6,270 bases of DNA, taken from assembly GCA_045649645.1 (NCBI GenBank), contig JAZRQH010000133.1, forward strand, positions 1 to 6,270. The letters run 5' to 3'. Shown piece by piece: positions 1-6,091 of this stretch (positions are counted from its first letter, which is position 1; each line of letters opens with the position of its first letter). Below the pieces are notes generated by a model. The model did no database searches, was not told the DNA's origin, and saw nothing but the letters and a program-made list of their open reading frames with translations. A program made the translations under genes and the position numbers. The stretch is from RGIG7300 sp045649645 (GTDB taxonomy: Bacteria; Bacillota; Clostridia; Oscillospirales; CAG-272).

Positions 1-811
1 CTATAGACTTACAGATCCCATGCTTTTCTACACCAGAGTAGCGGGTAACGTAGCAGATGAATATACAAGAGATCAGCTTGACAGCCAACTTAAGACAGAG
101 TTTGTTTCTGCTCTTCAGCCCGCCTTTGCACAGTTATCAACTCTTGCGCTTCATCCCGCAGAGATCCCTGCGCATACCGGTGAGCTTAAGACAGCTCTTA
201 ACGAGGCACTTAAATATGATTGGACCGAAAAGCGAGGCATCAGCGTTGAAAGTGTAGCCATTAACCCCATCACCCTCACACCCGAGGATATGCAGAAGAT
301 CAACCAGATGGAGGATGCTGCTACCATGGGTCAGAACCCCTTTATGATGGCAGGTCGTATGACAAACGCTACAGCCGATGCTATGGAAACTGCCGCAGGA
401 AACGAATCCGGCGCTATGAACGGTTTTATCGGTATGGGTATGGCAGGCAACGCTATGGGAGGCGGCTTCAACGCGGCTCAAAACTTCTTCAACATGGGTC
501 AGCAGCAGATGGCACAGCAGACTCAGCAGGCAGCACCCACACAGAACGGTTGGAAGTGCGCTTGCGGCGCAACTGCTACAGGCAATTTCTGTACCGAGTG
601 CGGTGCAAAGAAGCCCGCAGAAGATGGTTGGAAATGCACCTGCGGTGCGGTAAACAAGGGTAAGTTCTGCGCTGAGTGTGGACAGAAGAAACCCGAGGGT
701 GCACCTCTCTACCGTTGCGACAAGTGCGGCTGGGAGCCCCAAGATCCCAAGAATCCGCCCAAGTTCTGTCCCGAGTGCGGAGACTTATTTGACGATAAGG
801 ATATAAAATAA
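1..811 (+). CDS. SPFH-domain protein with three C-terminal zinc ribbons (5' truncated)
   Basis: The reading frame is open from position 2 (YRLTDPMLFYTRV...), so the methionine codon at 20 is internal and the true start lies upstream. The first ~95 visible residues look like the end of an SPFH (stomatin/prohibitin/flotillin) domain and its following helix, with the family-typical stretch TRDQLDSQLKTEF. A low-complexity linker rich in Met, Gly, Asn and Gln follows (about residues 100-175, counting the Met at 20 as 1). Three zinc ribbons end the protein: Cys180/182/191/194, Cys206/208/217/220 and Cys233/236/250/253; the last has a rubredoxin-like CGWEP start. No transmembrane segment is visible. 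The architecture matches the group often labelled 'virion core protein', which includes B. subtilis YdjI, an SPFH protein that links PspA to the membrane. A similar membrane-peripheral scaffold role is inferred. It is the first visible gene of a five-gene operon, 5 nt before the lipoprotein gene. Roughly 100 or more N-terminal residues are missing. Confidence 0.9.
   Translation, partial: YRLTDPMLFYTRVAGNVADEYTRDQLDSQLKTEFVSALQPAFAQLSTLALHPAEIPAHTGELKTALNEALKYDWTEKRGISVESVAINPITLTPEDMQKINQMEDAATMGQNPFMMAGRMTNATADAMETAAGNESGAMNGFIGMGMAGNAMGGGFNAAQNFFNMGQQQMAQQTQQAAPTQNGWKCACGATATGNFCTECGAKKPAEDGWKCTCGAVNKGKFCAECGQKKPEGAPLYRCDKCGWEPQDPKNPPKFCPECGDLFDDKDIK
548..703 (+). repeat. Tandem duplication of a 26-residue zinc-ribbon unit (two 78-nt units)
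   Basis: Two in-frame units, 548-625 and 626-703, each encode a GWKCxCGA...FCxECGxKKP ribbon. I count 16 of 26 identical residues, including all four cysteines. The DNA differs at many third positions, so this is an old duplication rather than a recent or slippage-prone repeat. The third ribbon (about 713-787) has a different spacing and is not part of the repeat. Confidence 0.8.
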
Positions 812-816
812 CTAAA

Positions 817-1845
817 ATGAACAGAATTTTTGCAGGCATACTTTGTCTTATCCTTTGTCTGTCCCTTATTGCGGGATGCGGCAAAGGTAAGCCGGAACAG
901 CCTATTGAAACAAGCAAAGCTACAGATACGGCAGAAGTGACAGACACACAGTCTGTAGATACCGCCGATCCCGACGATACCGATCCTACTGACGATACAG
1001 AAGCTTCTCTTGTAAGCCTTCGTCAAGCAATGGTGGGTACGCCCGCGATGCTTGGTGTAGCTTATATCGGTGCCACCGATTCTCTGGAGTCGGCAAACAC
1101 TTTGGATTGGATAAAGGGTCTGGTTCCCGACTTTTATGGTGATCTCCCCTTTATCGGGGCTATAGATGATTCTCGTATTATCGGTCAACGTTACGGCGAG
1201 CTCTATCTTGTCCTCCCCTGTGACGAGAACGCATCTGTAGCGGTAAATCACGTTGACGACAGCGGTGAGGTTACAGAGGTTCTTTACCGTTCCGACTATG
1301 GTCAGCCCTTCCTGGTGTTTGTGGGCAACACGGGTTTCCCCGCAGATACACAGATAAATATCGTTGATAGCGATGGAGCTATCCTTACATACTATCCCGC
1401 TCTGAACGATCTGACCTACGTTACAACCTATTCGGACGGCAGTATATACGACTTTACGCCCTATGCAGAGATTCTAGGACGTGAATACCTTGAGCTTCAG
1501 GACTATAGCTGGAAGATGCCCGAGAAGGTGGATATTGTCGACACTTCTTGGGATGCAAGCTATTATCTGTCCGATGGCAGCATGGCTAAGTACCATATCA
1601 GCTTTGCTGCTGATGGCGTATATATACAGTGGGACGGCGGCTCACTCAACGCTCCTTGGAACACCGTGACAGAGGACGGAATTTGTATGCTTAAGCTTTA
1701 TCCCGACACAGAGGACGAAAGAAGCTTTTGTATGTTGCTTGCAACAGATCACAGCAGCATATATCTGTCACAGGATTTTGTTGTAAACGATGCTGTGCGT
1801 TGTGACGAGCCTATATCGTTAATAATGGACCGTACCTACGGATAA
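817..1845 (+). CDS. Lipoprotein of unknown function
   Basis: This 342-residue protein begins with a lipoprotein signal peptide: Asn-Arg at positions 2-3, a hydrophobic core at 4-19, and a lipobox (Leu17-Ile-Ala-Gly-Cys21). It should be lipidated on Cys21 and face outward from the membrane. Residues ~26-64 form an acidic, Thr/Asp-rich disordered spacer, which would hold the folded part away from the membrane. The remaining ~280 residues are rich in Asp, Tyr and aromatics and read like a soluble, mostly beta domain; I recognise no family or catalytic motif. The ATG at 817 is the only good start in this frame, because an in-frame stop lies at 796-798. The nearest Shine-Dalgarno-like run, AAGGA at 797-801, is ~15 nt away, which is long. 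Translation may therefore be coupled to the upstream stop 5 nt away. Its place between SPFH and zinc-ribbon genes suggests a role as the outer-face partner of the same complex, which is inference only. Confidence 0.9.
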   Translation: MNRIFAGILCLILCLSLIAGCGKGKPEQPIETSKATDTAEVTDTQSVDTADPDDTDPTDDTEASLVSLRQAMVGTPAMLGVAYIGATDSLESANTLDWIKGLVPDFYGDLPFIGAIDDSRIIGQRYGELYLVLPCDENASVAVNHVDDSGEVTEVLYRSDYGQPFLVFVGNTGFPADTQINIVDSDGAILTYYPALNDLTYVTTYSDGSIYDFTPYAEILGREYLELQDYSWKMPEKVDIVDTSWDASYYLSDGSMAKYHISFAADGVYIQWDGGSLNAPWNTVTEDGICMLKLYPDTEDERSFCMLLATDHSSIYLSQDFVVNDAVRCDEPISLIMDRTYG

Positions 1846-1855
1846 GGAGGTAAAT

Positions 1856-2941
1856 ATGTCTGTAATGCAAGAATATAAATGTCCATGCTGCGGCGGAGCC
1901 ATAGGCTTTGACTCAAGCATACAGAAGATGAAATGTCCCTACTGCGACTGTGAGTTTGAGATGGAGGCGCTTGCCGCCTATGATAACGATCTTAACAGTC
2001 AGCAAGCGGACAATATGAACTGGAACACCACTGCAGGTGACTCCTGGCAGCCCGGTGAAGAAGAGGGTCTCAGAGTTTACGTTTGTAACTCCTGCGGCGG
2101 CGAGATCGTAGGTGACGAAAATACAGCTGCTACATCCTGCCCCTATTGCGACAACCCCGTTGTTTTCAAGGGACAGTTTGCAGGCTCGCTCAAGCCCGAT
2201 CTTGTTATTCCTTTCAAATTAGATAAGGCGGCGGCTAAGGCGGCTCTCAAAAAGCACTATGAGGGCAAGAGACTTCTTCCCAAGGTGTTTAAGAACGAAA
2301 ACCACCTTGACGAGATCAAGGGCGTATACGTCCCCTTCTGGCTCTTTGACACCGATACCGATGCCAACGTGCGCTACAAGGGTACAATGATCCGTAATTG
2401 GAGTGACAGTCAGTACAACTATACCGAAACCTCATATTTTGCCATCAACCGCGGCGGTACGGTAGGCTTCGAGAACGTTCCGGTTGACGGTTCTACCAAG
2501 ATGGCTGATGACCTTATGGAATCCATCGAGCCCTTTGATATGAGTGAGGCGGTAGATTTTCAGACAGCTTATCTTGCAGGCTATCTTGCAGATAAGTATG
2601 ATGTTTCGGCAGAGGAGAGCATCCTCCGTGCAAACGAAAGAATCAAAAAGAGTACAGAAGACGCCTTTGCTTCTACGGTAAAGGGATATACCACCGTTAC
2701 TCCCGAGTATTCCTCTGTACGCTTCAATAACGGCAGAGCAAAGTATGCTCTTTATCCTGTTTGGTTACTCAACACTACATGGAAGGGTGAAAAGTATACC
2801 TTTGCTATGAATGGACAGACAGGTAAGTTCGTAGGCAATCTGCCTGTGGATAAGGCAGCCGCAAAAAAATGGCTGTTCGGTCTTGCAGGTATTATCGCAG
2901 CAGCTTGCTACGGCGCTCTGTACCTTATGTGGTTAATGTAA
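1856..2941 (+). CDS. TFIIB-type zinc-ribbon protein with C-terminal membrane anchor (YdjG-like)
   Basis: This 361-residue protein carries two N-terminal zinc ribbons: Cys9/Cys12 with Cys27/Cys30, and Cys77/Cys80 with Cys95/Cys98. A ~57-residue acidic, Asn/Gln-containing linker joins the two. A long soluble region without recognisable catalytic motifs follows (~105-335). The last ~23 residues (from about Trp339) are a single hydrophobic segment preceded by Lys-Lys, so the protein should be tail-anchored with its ribbons in the cytoplasm. Layout and size fit B. subtilis YdjG (about 340 residues), which acts with YdjH to recruit PspA to the membrane; that role here is inferred. It is not a transcription factor despite the 'TFIIB-type' name. 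The start at 1856 is chosen because AAGGAGG (1844-1850) lies 5 nt upstream and overlaps the previous stop; Met4 at 1865 would be too far. The TPM-domain gene follows 12 nt downstream. Confidence 0.93.
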   Translation: MSVMQEYKCPCCGGAIGFDSSIQKMKCPYCDCEFEMEALAAYDNDLNSQQADNMNWNTTAGDSWQPGEEEGLRVYVCNSCGGEIVGDENTAATSCPYCDNPVVFKGQFAGSLKPDLVIPFKLDKAAAKAALKKHYEGKRLLPKVFKNENHLDEIKGVYVPFWLFDTDTDANVRYKGTMIRNWSDSQYNYTETSYFAINRGGTVGFENVPVDGSTKMADDLMESIEPFDMSEAVDFQTAYLAGYLADKYDVSAEESILRANERIKKSTEDAFASTVKGYTTVTPEYSSVRFNNGRAKYALYPVWLLNTTWKGEKYTFAMNGQTGKFVGNLPVDKAAAKKWLFGLAGIIAAACYGALYLMWLM

Positions 2942-2953
2942 GGGGGTGTTGAT

Positions 2954-3724
2954 ATGAAAAAACAGATCAGTGTATTATTTATAGCCCTTTTGGTTATTGT
3001 TCTCGGAATACTTCCTGCAAGTGCAGATAACTCTCATCCCGCGAGAGTTGTAGATGATTACGGAGTTCTGGAAGCAACTCTGCTTCAGAGCCTTAATGAA
3101 AAGATGGATGAGATAAGTGTCCGTCACAACGTTGACGTTGCGCTTCTCATAACTGCAAATCCCGGAGAAAAAAGCTACGAAGCCTTTGCTGACGATTATT
3201 TTGATTATAACGGTTACGGCATGGGTGATAACTTTGACGGTATTATGCTTGTTTACTTCGTTGAGGGCGGAGATAACGGTAACGGATACGTACATATCAC
3301 CACCTGTGGACTGGGTATCGATGCTATCACCGATGATAACGAGAACGCTATCTTTGATAGGATAGCCTCCAGCATAGTTTCAGGTGACTATGAGTACGCC
3401 TTTAATGAGTATGCCGATATGTGTGATGAATATATCACAGATATTACTACCTTTGACGCAGGCTTCAATCTTGTAGTTGCCGTAGCGGTAGGCTTTATCG
3501 TTGCCGCTATCGTTACCGGATCGATGAAGAGCAAGCTCAAGTCTGTCAAGGCAAAGAACGAGGCGTCAAGCTACCTCAAGCCCGGCAGCCTTATGATAAC
3601 CGACTCCAGAGATTTCTTCCTTTACAGACAGATCACCTATACTAAAAAGGCAGAAAACAATTCTTCCAATACTCATACCTCTTCCTCCGGAAGAACCCAC
3701 GGCGGTGGCGGAAGAAGCTTATAA
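2954..3724 (+). CDS. TPM-domain protein, exported and membrane-anchored (YdjH-like)
   Basis: This 256-residue protein starts with a signal peptide (Lys2-Lys3, hydrophobic core 5-20, likely cleavage after Ala22-Ser-Ala24). A TPM domain (formerly DUF477) spans about residues 30-160, with the family hallmarks VVDDYGVL near its start, DVALLIT in the first strand, a DNFDGIMLVYF strand and a GLGIDAIT segment. A transmembrane helix follows (~170-189), then a basic cytoplasmic stretch and a Ser/Thr/Asn-rich tail ending in a Gly4-Arg-Ser motif (250-256), as is common in this family. The TPM domain should sit outside the membrane. TPM proteins include plant TLP18.3/Psb32 and B. subtilis YdjH. Phosphatase activity is reported for some members, but I cannot infer it here. 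The start is supported by AGGGGGTG at 2941-2948, which overlaps the previous stop. Pairing with the zinc-ribbon gene just upstream matches the ydjG-ydjH order. Confidence 0.93.
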   Translation: MKKQISVLFIALLVIVLGILPASADNSHPARVVDDYGVLEATLLQSLNEKMDEISVRHNVDVALLITANPGEKSYEAFADDYFDYNGYGMGDNFDGIMLVYFVEGGDNGNGYVHITTCGLGIDAITDDNENAIFDRIASSIVSGDYEYAFNEYADMCDEYITDITTFDAGFNLVVAVAVGFIVAAIVTGSMKSKLKSVKAKNEASSYLKPGSLMITDSRDFFLYRQITYTKKAENNSSNTHTSSSGRTHGGGGRSL

Positions 3725-3736
3725 AGGAGATAAACT

Positions 3737-4315
3737 ATGGGTATTTTTGATAAGCTTAAGAACGTTGCGACCCAGGCGGCAGGCAATGCAATAAAGCAGG
3801 GCATAAGCAATCTTGGTAACAAGAGCGAGACCTTTACCTTTACCGCGCTTCCCGAAAGTGTGGAGCAGATGCAGAGTCTTCCCGAGGCAACCCTTGATTC
3901 CCCCTTCAAGACTGCAGCTCTTACCCTATGCGCACTTTGCGCTTATGCGGCGGACAAGGCAACAGGGGTTGAGATGCTCAATTTCTTAAAGGGACCCAAA
4001 CCCCTGACTCCCTTTGAAATATCCTTTATAGACGACAGACTCCGTGACGGCAAAACTTACGTCCCCTTCTCATATTTCAAGGGCGCGACTCCTGATAATA
4101 ACTATACCCCCGCAGAGCCTTTCAGTGTAACTGTAAGTTCTAACCCCTATTCTGACGCAAACGAAGGTTACATGAAGCTCTTTATCCGCAGCGGCGGTGC
4201 AGACAACCCCCGTGAGGTAGTGCTTCGTATGAAGGGCGACGGCAGATGGTTCCTCTGGGATCAGATGCTGCTTCCCGATATACGTCAGCCCAAAGCGGCA
4301 GACCCCTGGGCGTAA
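3737..4315 (+). CDS. Small cytoplasmic protein of unknown function, DUF6935-like
   Basis: This 192-residue protein has no signal peptide or membrane segment. It opens with a likely amphipathic helix (residues ~1-27, MGIFDKLKNVATQAAGNAI...), the sort that could rest on a membrane surface. A compact domain follows (~30-192), with landmarks FTFTALPES, FKTAALTLCALCAY, MLNFLKGP, VPFSYFKGATPDNNYTP, MKLFIRSGGAD, a Trp-rich GRWFLWDQ and a C-terminal PKAADPWA. I recognise these as typical of a clostridial family that I believe is DUF6935; the family number is from memory, and no function is known. The start is set by AAAGGAGA at 3723-3730, 6 nt upstream and overlapping the TPM gene's stop. It is the last gene of the operon, followed by a hairpin terminator. 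Related proteins in my memory sit beside SPFH/zinc-ribbon or TPM genes, so a shared role is likely but unproven. Confidence 0.9.
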   Translation: MGIFDKLKNVATQAAGNAIKQGISNLGNKSETFTFTALPESVEQMQSLPEATLDSPFKTAALTLCALCAYAADKATGVEMLNFLKGPKPLTPFEISFIDDRLRDGKTYVPFSYFKGATPDNNYTPAEPFSVTVSSNPYSDANEGYMKLFIRSGGADNPREVVLRMKGDGRWFLWDQMLLPDIRQPKAADPWA

Positions 4316-4345
4316 AGTAATTAAATAAGTAGAACAACGTAAACA

Positions 4346-4369
4346 AAAGCCATCCGTAAGGATGGCTTT
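4346..4369. terminator. Bidirectional intrinsic terminator between convergent genes
   Basis: A perfect 10-bp stem (AAAGCCATCC / GGATGGCTTT, arms 4346-4355 and 4360-4369) closes on a GTAA loop, a GNRA-type tetraloop in RNA. It sits 30 nt after the stop of the 3737-4315 gene and 15 nt after the stop of the minus-strand GH13 gene. Read on the minus strand, the stem runs into TTTTGTTT, a good U-rich tract. On the plus strand only CTTTGTGTT follows, which is weaker. It therefore probably ends both transcripts, best for the GH13 gene. Confidence 0.82.
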
Positions 4370-4384
4370 GTGTTATGAAACTGA

Positions 4385-5932
4385 TTACTTCTCCTCGTAT
4401 ACGATGAAGCTTGCAGCCCCAAGCACCAGTCTGTTGCCTTCAAAGGTAACGTTCTGGTTGAGCAGGACCTCTGCACACTCGGGAGCATCAAAATATCTGG
4501 TAGCATCCGAGGGGTTGATGGCTACGAGATACTTCTTGCCTTCAGCCGCTCTTTCAAATACGAAGGGATAAGAGGGAAGAAGGATCTCAAACTCGCCTTC
4601 GGGATGGAATGCGGGGATATCGCGGTGAAGCTTGATTATCTTCTTAACGAAGTTGAGTACAGAATCGGGATCGTTTATCTGTGATTCAACGGTAGGAGCA
4701 CCCTCGCGGTTATCGGTAGGAAGATAGGGTGTATCGCTTGTAGAGAAGCCGTGGTTCTTTTCGTCGTTCCACTGCATGGGTGTTCTGGCACCTGTTCTTA
4801 TGTAGCCGCCTTCCTTGGAGGGCAGACCCTTGAGATAATCCATACCTATCTCGTCACCGTAGTATACGAAGGGAACACCGGGCATGGTGAAGAGGAATGT
4901 AAGCGCCGCCTTAACCTCATCTGTATCTCTCATATATGCAAGACGCTGCATGTCGTGGTTACCGGTTATCATACCGATATAACCCTTACCGCGGGTGTTT
5001 TCAAGGTCAAAGAGATATCTGTCAAGATACTCGTTGATGTTACCCTTACCCTCTCTTGAGAAGTAGCTGTGACCGGTAAAATCGGTGGTGGTGTTTCTGC
5101 CTTTTTCGTATCTGAACAGAGAACGGTATGCGGTAGGACCGCTATGGAGAAGGAAGTCGAGATGGAATCCGCAGCGTACAGCCTCCTCGGGGAACGCCCA
5201 TTCTGCAATGAGAAGTACCTCGGGATTTCTTTCTTCTATGTGTCTACGTACCTCGTGCCAAAGCTCGGAGGTCTTTTCCTTTGTGATGTCACCCTTGATA
5301 AGATGAGCCGCCATATCTACTCTGAATGCGTCTGTACCCAGATCCATCCAGAAGTCGATGATGTTCATAAGCTCCTTACGCATAGCCACACAGTCGGGAT
5401 GGTCTACGGGGAGCTCCCAGGGGTTCGCGGGGTTGGGATTGGCATAACCGTAGTTCAGCGCAGGCTGGCTCCAGAAGAAGTTGTTGATGACCTTAGCGTC
5501 TCGCTCACCCAAACTTGCAATACCCACACCGTCGTCAAAGGACTCGTTTGTCCAGATATAGCGGTTAGAGTACTCGTTCTTTTCTACCTTTGCAGACTCG
5601 ATAAACCAGGGATGATCGATAGAGGTGTGACCTGCAACAAGGTCAAACATGACCTTCATTCCGCGGGTGTGAGCTTCGTCACACAATCTCTTGTAATCCT
5701 CGTTTGTACCGTATCTGGGAGCTACGCTGTAGAAGTCGGTAACGTCGTAACCCGCATCACGGAAAGAACTTGCGTTGATGGGATTGAGCCAGATAGCGGT
5801 AAAGCCCAGATCCTTGATATAATCGAGCTTTTCGATTATACCCTGAAGGTCGCCGATACCGTCGCCGTTTGTGTCGTTGAATGACTGGGGGTATATCTCG
5901 TATACCACCGCATCGCTTAACCAATTTTTCAT
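4385..5932 (-). CDS. GH13 alpha-glucosidase / alpha-amylase-family oligosaccharide hydrolase
   Basis: This 515-residue protein is a glycoside hydrolase family 13 enzyme that cleaves alpha-glucosidic bonds. It has no signal peptide, so it likely acts in the cytoplasm on imported malto- or isomalto-oligosaccharides. Visible landmarks are VVYEIYPQSF near the N-terminus; a DTNGDGIGD calcium-binding-type loop (20-28); region I Asp97...His102; QPALN (156-160, the region V position); region II Arg204 and nucleophile Asp206; region III acid/base Glu244 (LIAEW); region IV Asn325-His326-Asp327; and GARTPMQWND (381-390). All three catalytic acids are present, and a short beta-rich C-terminal domain ends at 515. 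Length fits the oligo-1,6-glucosidase-like group (~500-570). I start at ATG 5932, because AGGTGA lies 5 nt upstream; a GTG at 5941 would add three residues but is itself inside that ribosome binding site. It is a single-gene unit with its own promoter and terminator. Exact substrate is unknown. Confidence 0.95.
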   Translation of the reverse strand: MKNWLSDAVVYEIYPQSFNDTNGDGIGDLQGIIEKLDYIKDLGFTAIWLNPINASSFRDAGYDVTDFYSVAPRYGTNEDYKRLCDEAHTRGMKVMFDLVAGHTSIDHPWFIESAKVEKNEYSNRYIWTNESFDDGVGIASLGERDAKVINNFFWSQPALNYGYANPNPANPWELPVDHPDCVAMRKELMNIIDFWMDLGTDAFRVDMAAHLIKGDITKEKTSELWHEVRRHIEERNPEVLLIAEWAFPEEAVRCGFHLDFLLHSGPTAYRSLFRYEKGRNTTTDFTGHSYFSREGKGNINEYLDRYLFDLENTRGKGYIGMITGNHDMQRLAYMRDTDEVKAALTFLFTMPGVPFVYYGDEIGMDYLKGLPSKEGGYIRTGARTPMQWNDEKNHGFSTSDTPYLPTDNREGAPTVESQINDPDSVLNFVKKIIKLHRDIPAFHPEGEFEILLPSYPFVFERAAEGKKYLVAINPSDATRYFDAPECAEVLLNQNVTFEGNRLVLGAASFIVYEEK

Positions 5933-5937
5933 AACAT

Positions 5938-5943
5938 TCACCT
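5938..5943 (-). promoter_or_regulatory. Ribosome binding site that fixes the GH13 start
   Basis: On the minus strand the sequence reads AGGTGA, then five bases, then ATG (5932-5930). The in-frame GTG at 5941-5939 lies within this motif, so it cannot be served by it. This supports the ATG start. Confidence 0.75.
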
Positions 5944-5983
5944 GCCGAAAATATATTTTAAATTTATTTGTTTACCACATACC

Positions 5984-6012
5984 ATTATACTTCATTTTAG
6001 TTCGGATTACAA
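5984..6012 (-). promoter_or_regulatory. Sigma-A type promoter of the GH13 gene
   Basis: Read on the minus strand there is a -35 box TTGTAA (6012-6007; 4 of 6 match TTGACA), a 17-nt spacer, and a perfect -10 box TATAAT (5989-5984). Transcription would start near 5977, giving a leader of ~45 nt that is AT-rich and contains a 12-bp AT-only palindrome (5948-5959). No clear catabolite-control (cre) site is visible. Confidence 0.72.
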
Positions 6013-6033
6013 TACTTTACGGTTTTTTTATGG

Positions 6034-6062
6034 TTGACAGGGTATGTTTTTGCAGATATAAT
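6034..6062 (+). promoter_or_regulatory. Full-consensus sigma-A promoter of the aldo/keto reductase-like gene
   Basis: TTGACA (6034-6039) and TATAAT (6057-6062) both match the consensus at 6 of 6 positions, with the optimal 17-nt spacer. A run of seven T lies just upstream (6023-6029) and could act as an UP-like element. The start should fall near 6069-6070, giving a ~22-nt leader with GGAG (6082-6085) before the ATG at 6092. Confidence 0.88.
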
Positions 6063-6070
6063 TAACATAC
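6042..6070. repeat. 7-bp inverted repeat across the -10 box, possible operator
   Basis: GTATGTT (6042-6048) and AACATAC (6064-6070) are perfect inverted copies 15 nt apart. They flank the -10 box of the rightward promoter, and the right arm covers the expected transcription start. A further ACATAC lies at 5977-5982, next to the -10 of the leftward promoter. The placement would suit a repressor, but no regulator gene is in view and chance cannot be excluded in AT-rich DNA. Confidence 0.35.
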
Positions 6071-6091
6071 TAAGCTATAACGGAGCGTTTT

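Noticed and set aside
20..22. ATG at 20 as the true start of the SPFH gene
   Set aside because: The frame stays open to the window edge, the six upstream residues YRLTDP fit the SPFH domain, and there is no ribosome binding site before it.
137..1251. Minus-strand open frames of 201, 123 and 180 codons opposite the SPFH and lipoprotein genes
   Set aside because: Their products are Cys/His/Ser-rich complements of the plus-strand zinc-ribbon and linker codons. They overlap each other and lack convincing starts.
2568..2596. Direct repeat TATCTTGCAG (2570 and 2582) and a 7-bp inverted repeat CTTATCT/AGATAAG
   Set aside because: These fall inside the zinc-ribbon protein gene and simply encode the similar peptides AYLAG/GYLAD. 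There is no sign of a separate element.
5069..5884. A 271-codon open frame on the plus strand inside the GH13 gene
   Set aside because: It is antisense to a gene with clear GH13 motifs throughout. The translation resembles no family, and no ribosome binding site or promoter is evident. Long antisense frames are expected from this codon bias.
5933..5941. GTG at 5941 as the GH13 start
   Set aside because: It would add only three residues (Met-Asn-Val) and lies within the AGGTGA motif that serves the ATG at 5932.
5948..5966. AT-only palindromes (AAAATATATTTT and TAAATTTA) in the GH13 leader
   Set aside because: They are low-complexity AT-rich sequence where short palindromes arise easily. There is no matching copy elsewhere in the window.
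5996..6014. Possible catabolite-control (cre) site over the GH13 -35 box
   Set aside because: TGTAATCCGAACTA matches the start of the cre consensus but misses the central CG and most of the right half.
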